The notes: generated by a model from the letters alone, not told the origin. DNA of 64,000 nt from Hemicentrotus pulcherrimus (GCA_003118195.1 BEXV01000082.1:631947-695946); one strand, 5' to 3'; shown: positions 13,584 through 25,321, counted from the stretch's first letter. Translations and numbers: made by a program.

Positions 13584-13955
13584 GTGTTGTAATAATAATA
13601 ATAATAATAATATTTAATTTTCATATAGCGCTTAATACAAATGTCTCTAAGCGCTTTACAAATATACTATTACCCCGGTCATTGGATTCAGTGCTTGCCC
13701 GCACACACTGTGTGCACAATCCCCGCTCCCTGGGGAGCATTCCAGCCAGGGGTTTCTTGACGTTCATAAACTGGTTGACCACAAATGACGGTCGCATCCT
13801 ACCGGGTACCCATTTAACACCTGGGTGGAGAGTAGCAAATGCAGATTAATATCTTGCCAAAGGATATTAGTGCCGTGTCGGGATTCGAACCCTCGACCTT
13901 CGCGTTACCAGTCAAACGCCTTAAACCACTCGACCACGACACTTCCATTGTGTTG
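13584..13955 (-). mobile_element. tRNA-derived SINE with ATT-repeat tail
   Basis: Read on the minus strand, this starts at about 13944 with a tRNA-like head: A-box-like TGGTCGAGTGG, then B box GGTTCGAATCC at about 13880-13892, and ends pairing as GTGTCG with CGACAC. A tRNA-unrelated body follows, containing AAGCGCTTAGAGAC and GCGCTATATGAAAAT, and then a (ATT)n tail whose plus-strand image is (AAT)n at 13591-13613. A probable target duplication GTGTTG flanks it (13584-13589 and 13950-13955). The layout of head, body and short-unit tail is that of a LINE-mobilised SINE. Bodies with AAGCGCT motifs are widespread in marine invertebrate deuterostomes (family knowledge). The copy looks fairly complete. 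Confidence 0.85.
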
Positions 13956-13959
13956 CTTG

Positions 13960-14900
13960 TTATGTTTGAATTCTTCACCGTGCACTCTCCTGAAGCCTTG
14001 AACAACCTTAGTCCTGCACCTTATCAGAAGGTCTTCACTGATTTGTTTCTCTAGCTCTTGCATTATCTGCTTTCACATTGAGCTTACCAGGTCTAAGAAT
14101 ATTAGACTAGGTCTACATCTACATTAGATGTAACAATGAGATCCTAAGGTCTAATAATGATCTAACATTGGACACGTATCAGATTCGGGCCCTGTGATAT
14201 GAATAATTACTAATCAATTGTAAGATCTTTTAGGGCTCCATATTTTTCTTGCAGTTTAATAAGTTCAATTGCACTTGATTGTAAAGATTGATCGAGGGAG
14301 ATGAAATCGATCAGAGGGAAATATGGTCAATTGTCACTTTTTTTTGTTCCAGGACCCAGAAGCAGTAGATGAAACTGAAGGGGGTAGCGTATGTGAAGAA
14401 GAGAGAGAGAGGCCATGCTTGTTGAAGAATATTATTAGACTTCATGTACCAAACAAAGATCAAGAGAATGTTCCAGAGAATGTTGCATAGTTGAATACCT
14501 TCAGAGCAACTCATGCGCAGAGCTAGAACAGAGTGAAACAAAGGATTACCCTCCTCCGTGTAGTAATGAGAATATTGCCCACGTAGAGCTCAGCTAAAGC
14601 CATCATATTATAAAATTCAATTACCACTGCAGATGAATTTTGAATAACCTGCTAAAAATTGGTTGATGTTTTCACAGTATGGTGTTATTTGAGGAAAGTG
14701 CTGACATGTTAGCTCCTGCCGTTGTTTAATTGTGATAACAGTTGAAAAAGAAGGAAGAAAAATAATATCGAGTTTTACCACAGACTGAACAAGAGTTGCA
14801 TAGCAAAATGCTTATCAAGCCAGTTCATTGCAAAAGTTGAGCTTGAGTGTACCCCAGAAATTGCTTACAGAATTTCGTCCTTATATCTATATAAGTAATA
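13960..14900. other. non-coding stretch
   Basis: No exon or repeat family is recognised. A short purine run lies at 14398-14412. Confidence 0.45.
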
Positions 14901-15004
14901 CGCTAAGGCTCCGCGGGGGGTGCGCAACGTCACCGCCAGCCTTTGTATTCTATTGTTTTTAATGAGATCGCCGACCCAAGTTGGTGCAGCTATCTCCTCC
15001 TGGA

Positions 15005-15236
15005 NNNNNNNNNNNNNNNNNNNNNNNNNNNNNNNNNNNNNNNNNNNNNNNNNNNNNNNNNNNNNNNNNNNNNNNNNNNNNNNNNNNNNNNNNNNNNNNN
15101 NNNNNNNNNNNNNNNNNNNNNNNNNNNNNNNNNNNNNNNNNNNNNNNNNNNNNNNNNNNNNNNNNNNNNNNNNNNNNNNNNNNNNNNNNNNNNNNNNNNN
15201 NNNNNNNNNNNNNNNNNNNNNNNNNNNNNNNNNNNN
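15005..15236. other. assembly gap (232 N)
   Basis: 232 unknown bases. The left edge ends ATCTCCTCCTGGA and the right edge begins AGGAGGAGGGAGAG, roughly self-complementary edges that may explain why assembly failed here. Open frames reported across it are meaningless. Confidence 0.95.
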
Positions 15237-15239
15237 AGG

Positions 15240-17015
15240 AGGAGGGAGAGAGAAAAACAGATCAATGATTTGAAGAAGTAGTAAAGGATCTTGGAATACC
15301 AGAAGTAATTAAGAATCTTGGCAATGTGTTTGCCATGTGTTCGTTGCCGAGTGAAACATATGCCTACCAGTCTGACAGATAACTGGCATACCAGCGTGTG
15401 TTGGCCAGATATAAGATTCTTCTCCTTTCTTCATCTCTAGTTTTGTTATGGTAGGGTGATTGGTGAGTGGAATGGAGCTAGCCCTGGTCTGCCTGCCCCA
15501 CCCCGCCCCTCCCGCCTGCCCCAGCGGTGTTTGTTATCACTGTGGTTGACTGATGGAACGGTCTGTGGGGATTGAAGCTTGTATGTTTGATTTCAGAAAC
15601 GGAGGAAATGTGAGATGGTAGGCATTGCTTGGATAGATGGGCCAGTGTTATGACAATTCCAAGTGCACCTTGTTCAATATAACAAATTTTCAAGGAAAGC
15701 GGTGATAACGAAGTTAGATTGTTTTGAATATGAATGTCCTGATCTTAGCTGTTTTGTTTCAAGTGACTAATGTCAATGATTACAATTATTGGAAGCTATA
15801 GGTCATGGATTTATTTTTTATGCATTATTTTTTTACTTAGCACAAATTATGGCTAATGAATAATCACAAACAAATTACCATACAAGAATCCTCTCTTTAT
15901 ATAATGTATTTATAATCATTTGATCATCATGAAGTAGAACAACACTCAACCATAATTATTTGGGTTCTTAGTACCCACAACATCAATATTTTTAGTTGCT
16001 CAATTTAAAAGCAGAACCTCACATGCAAAGTTAAGTTAATCAATCGGGATGAGGGAATTACTTTAAGAAGCTTTCATAGGGTCATAAAAACTACAGTTTT
16101 TACTACTGTGCAGTTTCTATGAAATGCCAATAGCTTTCACATACAGTTTCAGTGATAAGATCTCTTTCAATATCCATTCTGTTATGCCCCGCGTAACTTC
16201 AAAGCTGTATCTCTTGAAAACACTCCTTTTATTTCTTCCTCCTCTGAGGTCACTAGGTTTGAACTTGAGTCATATCTTAGAGCTTTTGTTGAACTCAGTT
16301 GAACTTTTCTCTTGTTGATTGTTTTGTTGGTAAGAGACACCCCTTAGACATTACTCTAACAGTCAATCACATAGTGGTCCTTAGTACAGTACCAGGAAAT
16401 ATCATCAAACAGGCTGACGACAGAGACAAGAGAGACGCAGAGAAAGAAAGGAAAGAAGTAGGAACAAATTTTCAATACTGATTCTCTCTGTTTTTCTGCT
16501 CTGGCTAATGAAGAATCCATACACGCATATTTCTGATTTGTTAGCCTGGCAGGCCTGCGGCTCATTTTAAACCATTCAAATGGAGAAACAAGAGGCCAAT
16601 TTTCCAACATGCTGAGTTGATGAAATATCTGCTCTGTGGGCTTTCTGTATTTGCAGATTTGGACTGGCAGAAAAGAAAAGAAAAGAGAGAAGAAAGATTG
16701 GTGGGGGATATCTTTGCAGGGACCTGGTGAAAATCTGAGCAGATTATTTTGGTGGTGTTTTTCATCACCTTACAACTGGTACATGATTTAGCAATTTGCT
16801 CAATTTTTTTTACCCACCCTTATAGCAGCTAGGACTTGTTCACAATCATATCAATTATAGAATTAGGAATGATTTATTACTATCAGCAGACATTGTTGAA
16901 ATACCGTGCTTTCAATTACAAGTAATGAACGCCAAAGCAAGGTACAGATTAGTTTATTAATCAACTGATTCCTATATGTTTTTTAAGTTTTAGCAGTCAC
17001 TTAAAGTAAAGTATA
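15240..17015. other. non-coding stretch
   Basis: About 1.8 kb with no supported exon. Bases 15480-15525 are C-rich, and 15780-16900 is ordinary AT-rich sequence. Confidence 0.45.
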
Positions 17016-17019
17016 GAGT

Positions 17020-17231
17020 ACTGAAGCTGTGACGTCATCAAAATCTAACCATTAGGAGCCAGAGCATATAACACTGAGTTCCCATAGGACATATGTTTAT
17101 TCAGATGGATAAATCTCAGCCAATACTTAACATATTAAATTGGTTTTTGACAGTTGGACATTATTTTTGATGCTCTTTCGGAAAATGAAGAAAAAATTGA
17201 GAAATTCTAAAAATTGATTTTTGATGACGTC
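17020..17231. repeat. inverted repeat with paired TGACGTCA sites
   Basis: GTGACGTCATCAAAATC at about 17028-17044 faces GATTTTTGATGACGTCAC at about 17214-17231, giving arms of about 18 bp around about 170 bases. Each arm holds a full palindromic TGACGTCA (CRE/ATF-type site). Probably the inner part of an old foldback element. The long hairpin at 60.5 kb also carries GTGACGTCAC in its arms. Confidence 0.5.
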
Positions 17232-17237
17232 ACTCTT

Positions 17238-17397
17238 AGCAGTGATGGGACCCACATATTTAATCCTATCAGAGGGACGTGATAATGAGGATTAATACCT
17301 TATCCACGGACACTAGCGCATCAACTCATTTTTTAATCCAGGACCTTGCAGATATGAGATCACCACTCTATCACCGAGCCATCATATTTATGCCTCC
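17238..17397 (-). mobile_element. degenerate tRNA-derived SINE
   Basis: Read on the minus strand from about 17395: a head with GGCTCGGTGATAGAGTGGTG (A-box region) and ATCTCATATCTGCAAGGTCC, then a decayed B box (GGATTAAAA in place of GGTTCGAATCC). A body follows with GTTGATGCGCTAGTGTCCG and GGATAAGGTATTAATCC, then TCTGATAGGATTAAATATGT and GGGTCCC. This order matches tRNA-SINE bodies common in sea urchins (family knowledge). No clear tail or target duplication is seen. A 105-codon plus-strand frame over it (17279-17596) is an artefact. Confidence 0.6.
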
Positions 17398-17999
17398 TCA
17401 TTTAGCAGCTCAGTTAGAAAACAAACCTATAAAAGCTGATCTATATTCATTAAATAAAACAGTGCCTGAGGTATTAGATCTACCAAATATGTTCAAGTTA
17501 CAAATTGAATTTAACAGAATAGGTTTTTGTGCAATAGCTACATGTGCTGTATATCAGAGAAATATGATAATAAACATAAACATTGTAGTTAATTAGAGCA
17601 ATTTGGCTGATTATATTGGATTACTTTTCAGGATTTCCTACAGAATTTCTTAACTCTTCTTTTTCAGACATCGCAATGGAAATACAATATTTCATGAACA
17701 AAACAATGTTTCTTTTACAGCACATGGATTGGCATGGCCTCCTATAGAGATATCAGATGTATATGTCTGAGTAGAATGATTGTTATTTCATTGGTAAAGC
17801 AATAGATCATTCTTGTCTTACAGGCATGGTTGGATTAGAACAAACAGCTGATCCTCAAAACCATGGACGTTAACAGACTTGGCTAACACTTACTAACATG
17901 TCATTATTTTCCGTAACTGATATCACATGATGGGGCGTTTGGCTCAGTATGTATTCTGTAACATGCTGCCTCTTTGTACGTGGCCATGACCTTTCTTTG

Positions 18000-18400
18000 C
18001 TATTATTTTTTTCTTCTTCATTTCATTGCTTTCTTTTCGCTCTTCCTGCTTTGTTTCACATCTTCAATCATATTTTCTCTGCTCTCTTTCTTTCTCTATC
18101 ACCCTGAATCTTCTTGTTCTAATATATCCTGATCTTCCCTTTCCCTCTATCTGTCTTCCTTCTCTTCCCCCATTGCCACCCCCTCCGTCTCTCTCTCTCT
18201 CTCTCTTCCTCTCTCTCTCCCTCTTCCCCTTTCTCTTCCCCTCTCTCTTTCTCTCTCTTTCTCTCTTTCTCTTTCTCTTTCTTTCTCTCTCTCTCTCTTT
18301 ATCTCTTTCTTTCTCTCTCTCTCTCTCTCTCCTTCCCTCCCTCCCTCTCCCCTTTCCTCCCCCTTTCCCTCCCCCTCTCTCTCCCTCTCTCTCTCATTGA
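18000..18400. repeat. long CT-rich tract
   Basis: About 400 bases almost free of purines on the plus strand, with 18180-18400 being mostly (CT)n/(CTTT)n/(CCCT)n. Such homopurine-homopyrimidine mirror sequence can form triplex DNA and polymerases often slip on it. The 124-codon Ser/Leu/Phe frame through it is not a gene. Confidence 0.95.
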
Positions 18401-18620
18401 TGGCCTTTTTCTCTAATTATCAGGTCTGGATTCTTTATTGAGTCTTCACATTGGTGTTTCATCTTTCCTTTCCTTTCCTATCCTCTCTGTTTTGCTTCCT
18501 CTCCCTCTTTCTGGCAATGTTTGAACATCCTTTCTCCTATTATTCAATCTCTTGTCTTCACTTTTGGGTCTGTGTGCCTGCATTATTTTAAATCATCCTT
18601 AGAGGCATAGTAGTCACAGG

Positions 18621-19010
18621 AGGCCTGTCATCACTATCTCGAGATTGCCAGATATCCAGCTATTTGAACTATCCCGATCGCAAACTATCCAGCTGATTTG
18701 CGTCTTCATCAGACCGTAGTAGCAATTAGAAGGATATTTGGTCAGGATTGTCATCCCAAGATATCTTGGGATAGTTTGCAAAATATCCTACTATTTGGCA
18801 AAATATCCAGCTATTTGTCCTGTGCGTCTTGACTAGACCGAAGATTTGCAAAATATCTCGAGCTAATTTCTCAAGGTCGAGTTTCAAGTTTCGAGGTCGA
18901 ATCTCGAGATAGTGAAGATGCGATTTGTTACGTCGGGATTATTTCCCAAATAGCGGGCTATTTGGCAATCTCGAGATATTTGGAAATCTCGAGATGATGA
19001 AAACACGCCT
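18621..19010. mobile_element. mariner-like MITE family, copy 1 (390 bp)
   Basis: The left end, AGGCCTGTCATCACTATCTC then GAGATTGCCAGATAT, is matched in reverse complement by the right end, giving an imperfect terminal inverted repeat of about 35 bp. The middle contains the perfect 20-base palindrome ATCCCAAGATATCTTGGGAT (18753-18772) and repeated GCTATTTGGCAA-type blocks. The same structure occurs at 32895, 39046 and 58780. No coding sequence. The copy lies 220 bp after the large CT tract. Confidence 0.8.
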
Positions 19011-19940
19011 AGGGAGGGAGGCCTGCCATACCCCAGGCTTCCAAGGCTGTTAAAAATGCTAGTGTTCTACCAGCCGCTTGGTTAATTATGTCCGGGCCTG
19101 CTATATTCTCATATGCGCTAAACATAGACCTAACATATGTAGACCTGTAAGTCTATCCATAGCTTATGATGATAATTGTACCATATCTTTTTTCTGTAGA
19201 TCTCTATTTTCAGCCTATCCCCTAATCTTCCTCTAAATCAATCAAAATACAAAACGGTCCAATATCATTGGAAAGCAGGTTAATATTATATGAAATTCTT
19301 CAGACTCAGCATGTCCTACATATAAAAAGATGTATTCCTGTATTGTCAATGTATATATATTGTATTGTTTTTTGATATTATTATGGTGTTTAATTCAGAT
19401 GGTATGTAATCAGAATTTTTTTGTTAAATTTCATATTTTATCAAGATGATCTCTCTTCAAGCTAGAGGCTAGTTCATTGTTGATGATCTACTACACTATG
19501 TCATTTGTCAGATTATGTTAATTGATTATGAACATTTTGCCAGAAATTCACCATTAAAAACTAATAAAAACAGATTATCTAATGATCTATGTAAATAAGA
19601 TATAAATGAATATTTCCTGTGCCTATTTGAGCTGAGTAAGCTATTTTTATTTTAAAAATAAATTGTACTAATAGTGTTTTAGCTGACACACTAGATTTGA
19701 AGTTTTGAGGATGTAAATAAATGGGAGTAAATGCCCAATGGTTGTTTTGTCCAGTCATAACAATGCATGATGAAGCAAAAACAGACATGTTAGGCTGGAA
19801 GTAGGTTAGCATTGAGCTAAGCAACGAGCCAAGCTAGATTTATCACATTGGAGTATTATTATTGACAGCTGTGTTGCCTCACACTGGTAAAGGAATTCAA
19901 CGGATTTGCTGCAGCTGTTCCAATCTGTGATGACAGTGGT
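19011..19940. other. non-coding AT-rich stretch
   Basis: No exon or repeat is recognised. It separates the MITE from the GC-richer block upstream of the 21.2-kb exon. Confidence 0.45.
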
Positions 19941-19949
19941 GTGCAGAGG

Positions 19950-20720
19950 GAGAGAGACGAAAGCCAAGCCAAGGAGACAAGTGCTGCAAGGGGCTTGATG
20001 TGTGTGAGTCGTCCTGATGTGTAGGTGGATTGCTAAGCAGTCAGGGGTTATATTCACAGGCAAGCTTTAGCTGCCCCACACCAGGCAGGCAGCCAGGCAG
20101 CCCCTCAGCAAAGCTCAATCAGTGAGAGTCTGTCCTTCGATCTAGCAAGCAGTCGGCAATCTTACCCCCTTGCTCCCCTAAGGCAGCTAGAACCCTGAAC
20201 AGCAGTAGCAATCATTACACGCTCACGCACCCTGCAATGCCGCTCAACACTGCACCACACGTGGCTTGCAGCTCAGCTCTCTAATCACTACTCTTCACCT
20301 CAACCCCCCCCCCCTCCTTCACTCTCTCCCTCATCCTATTCTCTCTCACTCTCTCTCACACTGTCACAACATTCCGATGTACACGCACCGCTCTCGTCAA
20401 CAGCCTCGCAGCATCCTGCCTGCTACGTAATCTACGTTGACAAGTCGCAGGGTCGCAGGCCCATGACAAACTGGCCAAGTCGGGAGGAAGTCTCTTTAGT
20501 TGAGTATGTGACACTCTCTGCCTGTGCACGCACCGAATCAGTCGTTTCCTAGCTATAGCTAGCCACTCGTTCGTCCCCCCACATGGTTGTCTCTCGTGAT
20601 CGTTTGCAGGGACAGCTAATTAGGACACTCATTATCCTCATCTGGCTTTGATGTGCTCTACTGCTCGCTCGTCTCTCTCTACCTGCAGCCAAACAGTGTG
20701 GTCATATAACACAATCAGTG
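19950..20720 (+). promoter_or_regulatory. GC/CpG-richer block, probable promoter or 5' non-coding exon region
   Basis: Composition changes clearly here. CG dinucleotides are frequent (for example 20212-20262, 20380-20470 and 20525-20580) while the flanks are AT-rich, and the block sits 0.5-1.3 kb upstream of the best coding exon. It contains CAGG/CAGCC-rich repeats (20083-20101), a poly-C run at about 20305, and a CT stretch at 20310-20362. There is no obvious TATA box at a fixed distance. I infer a broad invertebrate promoter and untranslated first exon. An exact start cannot be placed without transcript data. Confidence 0.45.
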
Positions 20721-20975
20721 AAAATAAACATCTTGCCTGGATTTGCAGAATGGATAGCCAATATTTCAACTGAGCTCAGAAGTAAACTCACTCCATATTA
20801 ATCTGAGAGTTGTGTCACTGCTGAACTTGTGTAAATCCATGGAAAGTTGGACAGTCATTTAATTCTGACTTTGACATGTACAAAGTTGAAATGCAAATCA
20901 AATGAGACATGTTGTTTGTGATTAATTTGAGCTGCTACAGATACGTTAATTGATTCTTCATTTGACTTCTTTGCA

Positions 20976-21007
20976 GGATATTTGCTCTTCCTGAAAAAGA
21001 ACCTGAG
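20976..21007 (+). other. possible 32-base untranslated exon
   Basis: An acceptor with a pyrimidine tract (TTTGACTTCTTTGCAG, ending 20975) and a donor GAG|GTATCT (after 21007) bracket 32 bases with no ATG. It would be a 5' UTR micro-exon upstream of the 21.2-kb coding exon. Splice signals only; it could be chance. Confidence 0.2.
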
Positions 21008-21134
21008 GTATCTCTATTTATGCAACCAAGGATTTAATTACGGAATATCAAAGAAGTCGCGTCTAGCTCTGTGCTAATCAGTGAAATTCAGATGAACACA
21101 AATCATTTATCGTACTGTTTATTAGTGTTTGCAG

Positions 21135-21563
21135 GATTCAGACTGCATGATTATGCAATGACTTCACAGTAGTTTTTTGGTAGACAGTCTAATGTGAAGA
21201 AAATAACTGCACCTGATTTGAGTGACATTAGTATGAAACATTGGAATAATTTGGATGAAATCAGGAGTGTTTTGATGGTCAACATGAGGAAGACAGTGAG
21301 CCCGATAAGTCCCTCCAAGGTGAAGGTCAAAACAGAAAGAGATTTGGACACCAGTCCTCCGTCCGCCACCCCCGTCCCGGTGCCCCCATCTGCCATACCA
21401 CTGTCCTCCTTCCCCCATCTACCCCATGCCCATGCAGCAGGGGCAGGGACGAACAATGAGAGGAGATCCTCCCCTCCCTCCTCCAGTGGTCAGGAACATA
21501 AGCCTATCACTCTCTCCAAGCTCATGAGAGCTCGTGCTCAGAGGAATGAATTCTACTGCAAAG
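21135..21563 (+). CDS. 5' coding exon of an unidentified proline/serine-rich, probably nuclear protein
   Basis: The clearest coding segment of the window. An acceptor ends at 21134 (TTAGTGTTTGCAG). The frame is stopped upstream by TAG at 21170, and the first in-frame ATG is 21233, so about 98 bases would be 5' UTR. The coding part, 21233-21563, gives 110 residues starting MKHWNNLDEIRSVLMV and ends at a good donor, CAAAG|GTACGG, leaving the last codon in phase 1. Codon usage is GC-richer than the flanks. Visible features are SP and TSPP sites (SPISPSK, DTSPPS), a sumoylation-type V-K-T-E motif at about residues 43-46, a Pro-rich middle with PVPVPP, His/Ala repeats (HLPHAHAAGAG), and a basic Arg-rich end (KLMRARAQRNEFYCK). 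SP sites, VKTE and low complexity suggest a transcriptional regulator (inference). I do not recognise the family. The CpG-richer block lies upstream, and the next exon may be far downstream. Confidence 0.65.
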
Positions 21564-22005
21564 GTACGGGAGTGTTTAGCTTTGATCTGGAGTTGCATCG
21601 TCAGTCAAGTAAGTTAGTTAAGGTCATGTACAACCATGGATGCATGGCTGGATTTGTGGTTCATTATAACAGTTGTATGTAAGTAAGAAAATTTGTGAAT
21701 ATTCTATATATATTTTTCACTTGGCTGGTTCACTTTGTACGGAGTGCCTGGAAATTGAATTTAGTAATCACACACCACTATCATTATGCATCGTCTCTAT
21801 GTGGATGGCTGTCAATCAAAGTCCAAGCTTAATTTTCCTTCTGTAGCTGTTTTCTACTATTAATCTCTACCTACATTTGAATCTTGATGACTTTTTGATG
21901 AAATGTCTGTGATGGTTATTTATCTATATCATACTACTTAATCAGGTTTGAAAGGAAATTAATATATAGGAAAAATAAAGAACTGTAATGTAATGTATCC
22001 AATGA
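21564..22005 (+). other. start of a presumed long intron
   Basis: Begins GTACGG after the 21.2-kb exon. The frame reads on through the donor to an in-frame stop at about 21680, which would give a readthrough tail of about 39 residues that looks non-coding. Confidence 0.4.
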
Positions 22006-22008
22006 GAC

Positions 22009-22145
22009 AGATGGAGAGAGAGACAGAGAGACAGACAGACAGACAGACAGACTGATAGACAGACAGACAGACAAACAGACAGAGACAAAGATAGGCAGGG
22101 AAAGAAATTGAGAGAGAGAGAGAGAGAGGAAAAGAGAGAGAGACA
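22009..22145. repeat. GA/CAGA compound microsatellite
   Basis: A purine-rich plus strand with (GACA)n/(CAGA)n around 22025-22085 between GA runs. It produces a false Ser/Leu antisense frame. Confidence 0.9.
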
Positions 22146-22149
22146 AAAT

Positions 22150-25100
22150 CAAGACTTTGCTCCTTCATTCAATCCACTTTAAAGAGACACTGCTATAATA
22201 GGTAGGACGGTATATTTTTAATTAATACAATCAGTAGCCTAAATTGGAGGAAGGAAGAGATATTGGTCAGCAAGACTGGAGGTCAGGTGTGAAGCTGTAG
22301 GTGATAGCTAACAAGATGCCATTGCTATGGCAGTTTACCTGACACATTCATGTTCATAGGAATGATCAGAACTGGAGGATAGACTGTGTTGCATGAGTGA
22401 CAATATAATTCATTAGATGTTAATGAAAGGGAAGCTTCATGATTTTGTGGTAGAGTTCATAATGGTGAGACCAACTGTATCTTAATAATAATACATACAT
22501 ATAAATAAAACTTTGTATAGGTTGAGGCCCACTTCACTCCTGGAGAAAATACAAATAAATCCTTGTATAAAACCAATTTATCAAATATGCAATTGTCTCA
22601 TCCGTAATATGTAGTCAGGACTTTTCTTTCTCATTTGTAACATATCATTCTGAATATCTAATGCATGAGAATCTTGGTCAAACTGTCACGTCGATCCAGT
22701 AATGTTTTGCGACCATTGCATTTCCTGCAGAAAAGGTATCACTGAGGCAATTGAAATCTATCGCTTTTTGTTTCTTATTTCTCTGAATACGTCTCTATTC
22801 GACGTGCATACTAAGTACCATTAGATACTCTCCAATGAAATGCTGATTTGGAGAAGCCAGGAGGCAGGGTTTAACCCGCTAGGAGTCCGCATTAATATGG
22901 ACGGCACTTGGGATGAAGAAAGACAAGAAACGCAGTGGTTTAATACTACAGGGGCTATACTGGTATGCAACTTTGCACGACGTTAGGATTTTCCCGTAGT
23001 AATGTATTTATATAGGTATCAAAGTAGGCTTAGATATAGGCTTAAATTTATGGAGAACAGTCACATCTTACACCACTCATGAAAGTCATGGACAAGTTGT
23101 TGTTGTTGTTGTTGTAGATTTGTGTGTGTATACAAAGATTGTGTCATCTGCTAACAGATAATGAATACCGGTAACCGATCTTCAAGCTCAGAGCAGATAA
23201 CTTTCACCTTCCTTTGCATCGCTTTAGAAATATTATTTTTCACCATAGAAGCGGGTTTACTGGGTGAGCATGATAATATTTGATTTTTTTTTTGGTCCTG
23301 CATAATATGTGATTATTTTAGTTTGATGTTAGTCATTGCCATCATCACTGAATTCCTTTTGAAATCTTGGAATGAAATGGATGTTTTTGGATGACATTGT
23401 CTGGAGTGCATTGTTAAAATTGTGTAAGTTTTTAATGAAAAATGCAAAAGCATTGGCTTAACTCCAGCAGAATGCATAATTTTGTCATAAATTCGCCTTA
23501 AATTGTAGACTGCTTTTGCTAATTGTCCAAACTGAAATTGATAAAAAGTTTCCCTTCTGTGGATAGAGTAATGTGGAGTCTCATCCATATATATCAAGTT
23601 TATGAAACATGAATATCTTTATATCTCTGGTTTTCAAAGTACTTGAATTTGAATGAGGAAATGGAAGCTCCGAGAGAGTGGCACCACTAGTTTGTCAGAG
23701 TTTCACTTCTTGATCAGTATTAGTTTAGTTTCCAGACCTTTTACTTGACCACTTATAAGTTATTAAAAATAGAAATAAAACATCAATTAACTCAAATCGA
23801 CAATAAGGAATAAGAAAGAGAAAGAAGTGGGTTGTTAAAGACAAAGACTAAGATTAGAATGGTCGGAAAGCTTTTGAAATTAAAAGGAAATCAGTTGATT
23901 TTGATTTATTAGCTAATATTCCACTCTGCATGACTGCAGGCTTTTAAAAAGCAATATATTGTGTGCATTTCAATCCTGCATGTTGTAATTCATGAGGATG
24001 TGTACGAGCGGGAGTAGCGGAGAGTATTTAGTGATACTCGTTGGCCTGAGTGATGAGCCTTTAGTATCTCTCTCATGTATTCTATTACCTTTACCTCTCT
24101 CTTGTGCATGTCTTATGTTGGATTTGTAATGGAATCCATTCAGGGTGGGATTCAGTGTTATCACTTATTGCATCCTGCAAACCAGTTCACAATAACTATC
24201 CAATTTCAAGAAGCAACCATCATGCTTTTTGGTGCGGGAGAAGGTTTATGGGTCAGACAGGCTTGTATCCCAATCAGGATTTTTGCAGGATTTGGTCGTG
24301 AATTGAATGTCCAAATCTTGGTTTCCTTTGAGCCCTTACTCAAGATATCCCTTACCACGTGATGGTGTAACTCAGAGATTCTCTCTCTGCCTGTAGTAAG
24401 CTATGAACAGTATTTCTTCCTAGTCAATGGCCCACTTTTACCCACCTTCTCTGCTGTTTTTTTCTCTGACGTAGGAAAGGGGATTTTTTTTGCTGCTTAT
24501 AAGAAACTTCGCTTTTAAACATATGTACCTTTTTTTACTGTTCTGGAATTGAAATTGGGGTTATATTGTTATGAGTGTTTTCTCGCGTGCTTGGAGAATG
24601 TTGAAAAGTGTCTATCACCTTGCTTTTGATTCCTCTAATCTCTGGTGGAACTGGAAAAGCTGCAAGGTTCAAGATGATGAAGCAGTGACACTTATTTCCG
24701 TTCCTAGTTTTTCCCAAAGAGAATCTTTTCTACGTTCTTTCCTGGACAGATGGTGCGAGTGTGAACCTACAGAAGGAATCGGGCTATTTTGAGGGGAAAT
24801 TAATTTGATGGCAAATATTCCTCAGAAGTTATGTGGCAACGTAGCTATGTGCTCTGTTGGGAAATTACTCTCTCAGCAAGATAGCAACTTATTTTTAGAA
24901 ACTTTGCCCTAGGAATAAATCTGTCTTGGCACTTTCTAATGTGAAGTGATGCTATTTCTTTAATTTCATCCATGAATTGGCAGACTTCATTTCATTCAGA
25001 TATTTTATCACAGAGTTGTTTTCAATGACATAGTTCAGAGCACACATTCCAGTCATTACAATGTCAAAACATTTTTACAATGCAGGTATCTTCATGGTCG

Positions 25101-25240
25101 CCTCTTGTTTTGATTATAGCACAACCATATTCAACTTGGGCACCCTTTAATTTCAGAATATATCCCAACCTATCTTTTTATATATTTCTGAATACAAAGG
25201 CCTATCTGGACAGAAAAACACCGGTGGAATCTTGAGTCTT
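22150..25240. other. non-coding, presumed intron
   Basis: About 3.1 kb. A (TTG)n run lies at 23097-23116. The frame at 24571-24792 (74 codons, Trp- and Cys-containing, GC-richer than its surroundings) is the only protein-like patch, but it lacks a convincing acceptor or donor. No other gene is seen. Confidence 0.4.
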
Positions 25241-25244
25241 CCTG

Positions 25245-25321
25245 ACCCTCCCCCCCCCTCATCTTGTTTTTTCTCCTGTCACTATCTGAGTGTCTGTCCA
25301 CCTCCCTCCACCCTCTCTCCC

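Noticed and set aside
13814..14005. Minus-strand ORF containing a VEGSNPDTA segment
   Set aside because: It is the tRNA-like head of the SINE read as protein; the peptide comes from the B-box region.
14920..15281. ORFs spanning the N gap
   Set aside because: They consist of unknown residues; the frame across the gap cannot be known. The same applies to 40790-41022.
17279..17596. 105-codon plus-strand ORF
   Set aside because: Its first third overlaps the antisense of a degenerate tRNA-SINE; the rest is AT-rich with no domain.
18026..18400. 124-codon plus-strand ORF rich in Ser, Leu, Pro and Phe
   Set aside because: It is the translation of a CT microsatellite; the same applies to Ser/Leu-rich frames at 4254-4592, 11608-12028, 21934-22168, 25290-25638, 57009-57257, 58575-58802 and 61042-61245.
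21151..21456. Minus-strand ORFs opposite the 21.2-kb exon
   Set aside because: Antisense shadows of the coding exon; the plus strand has the start, donor and codon bias.
24571..24792. 74-codon ORF with Trp and Cys residues
   Set aside because: Composition is somewhat protein-like, but I found no convincing splice signals and no family resemblance.
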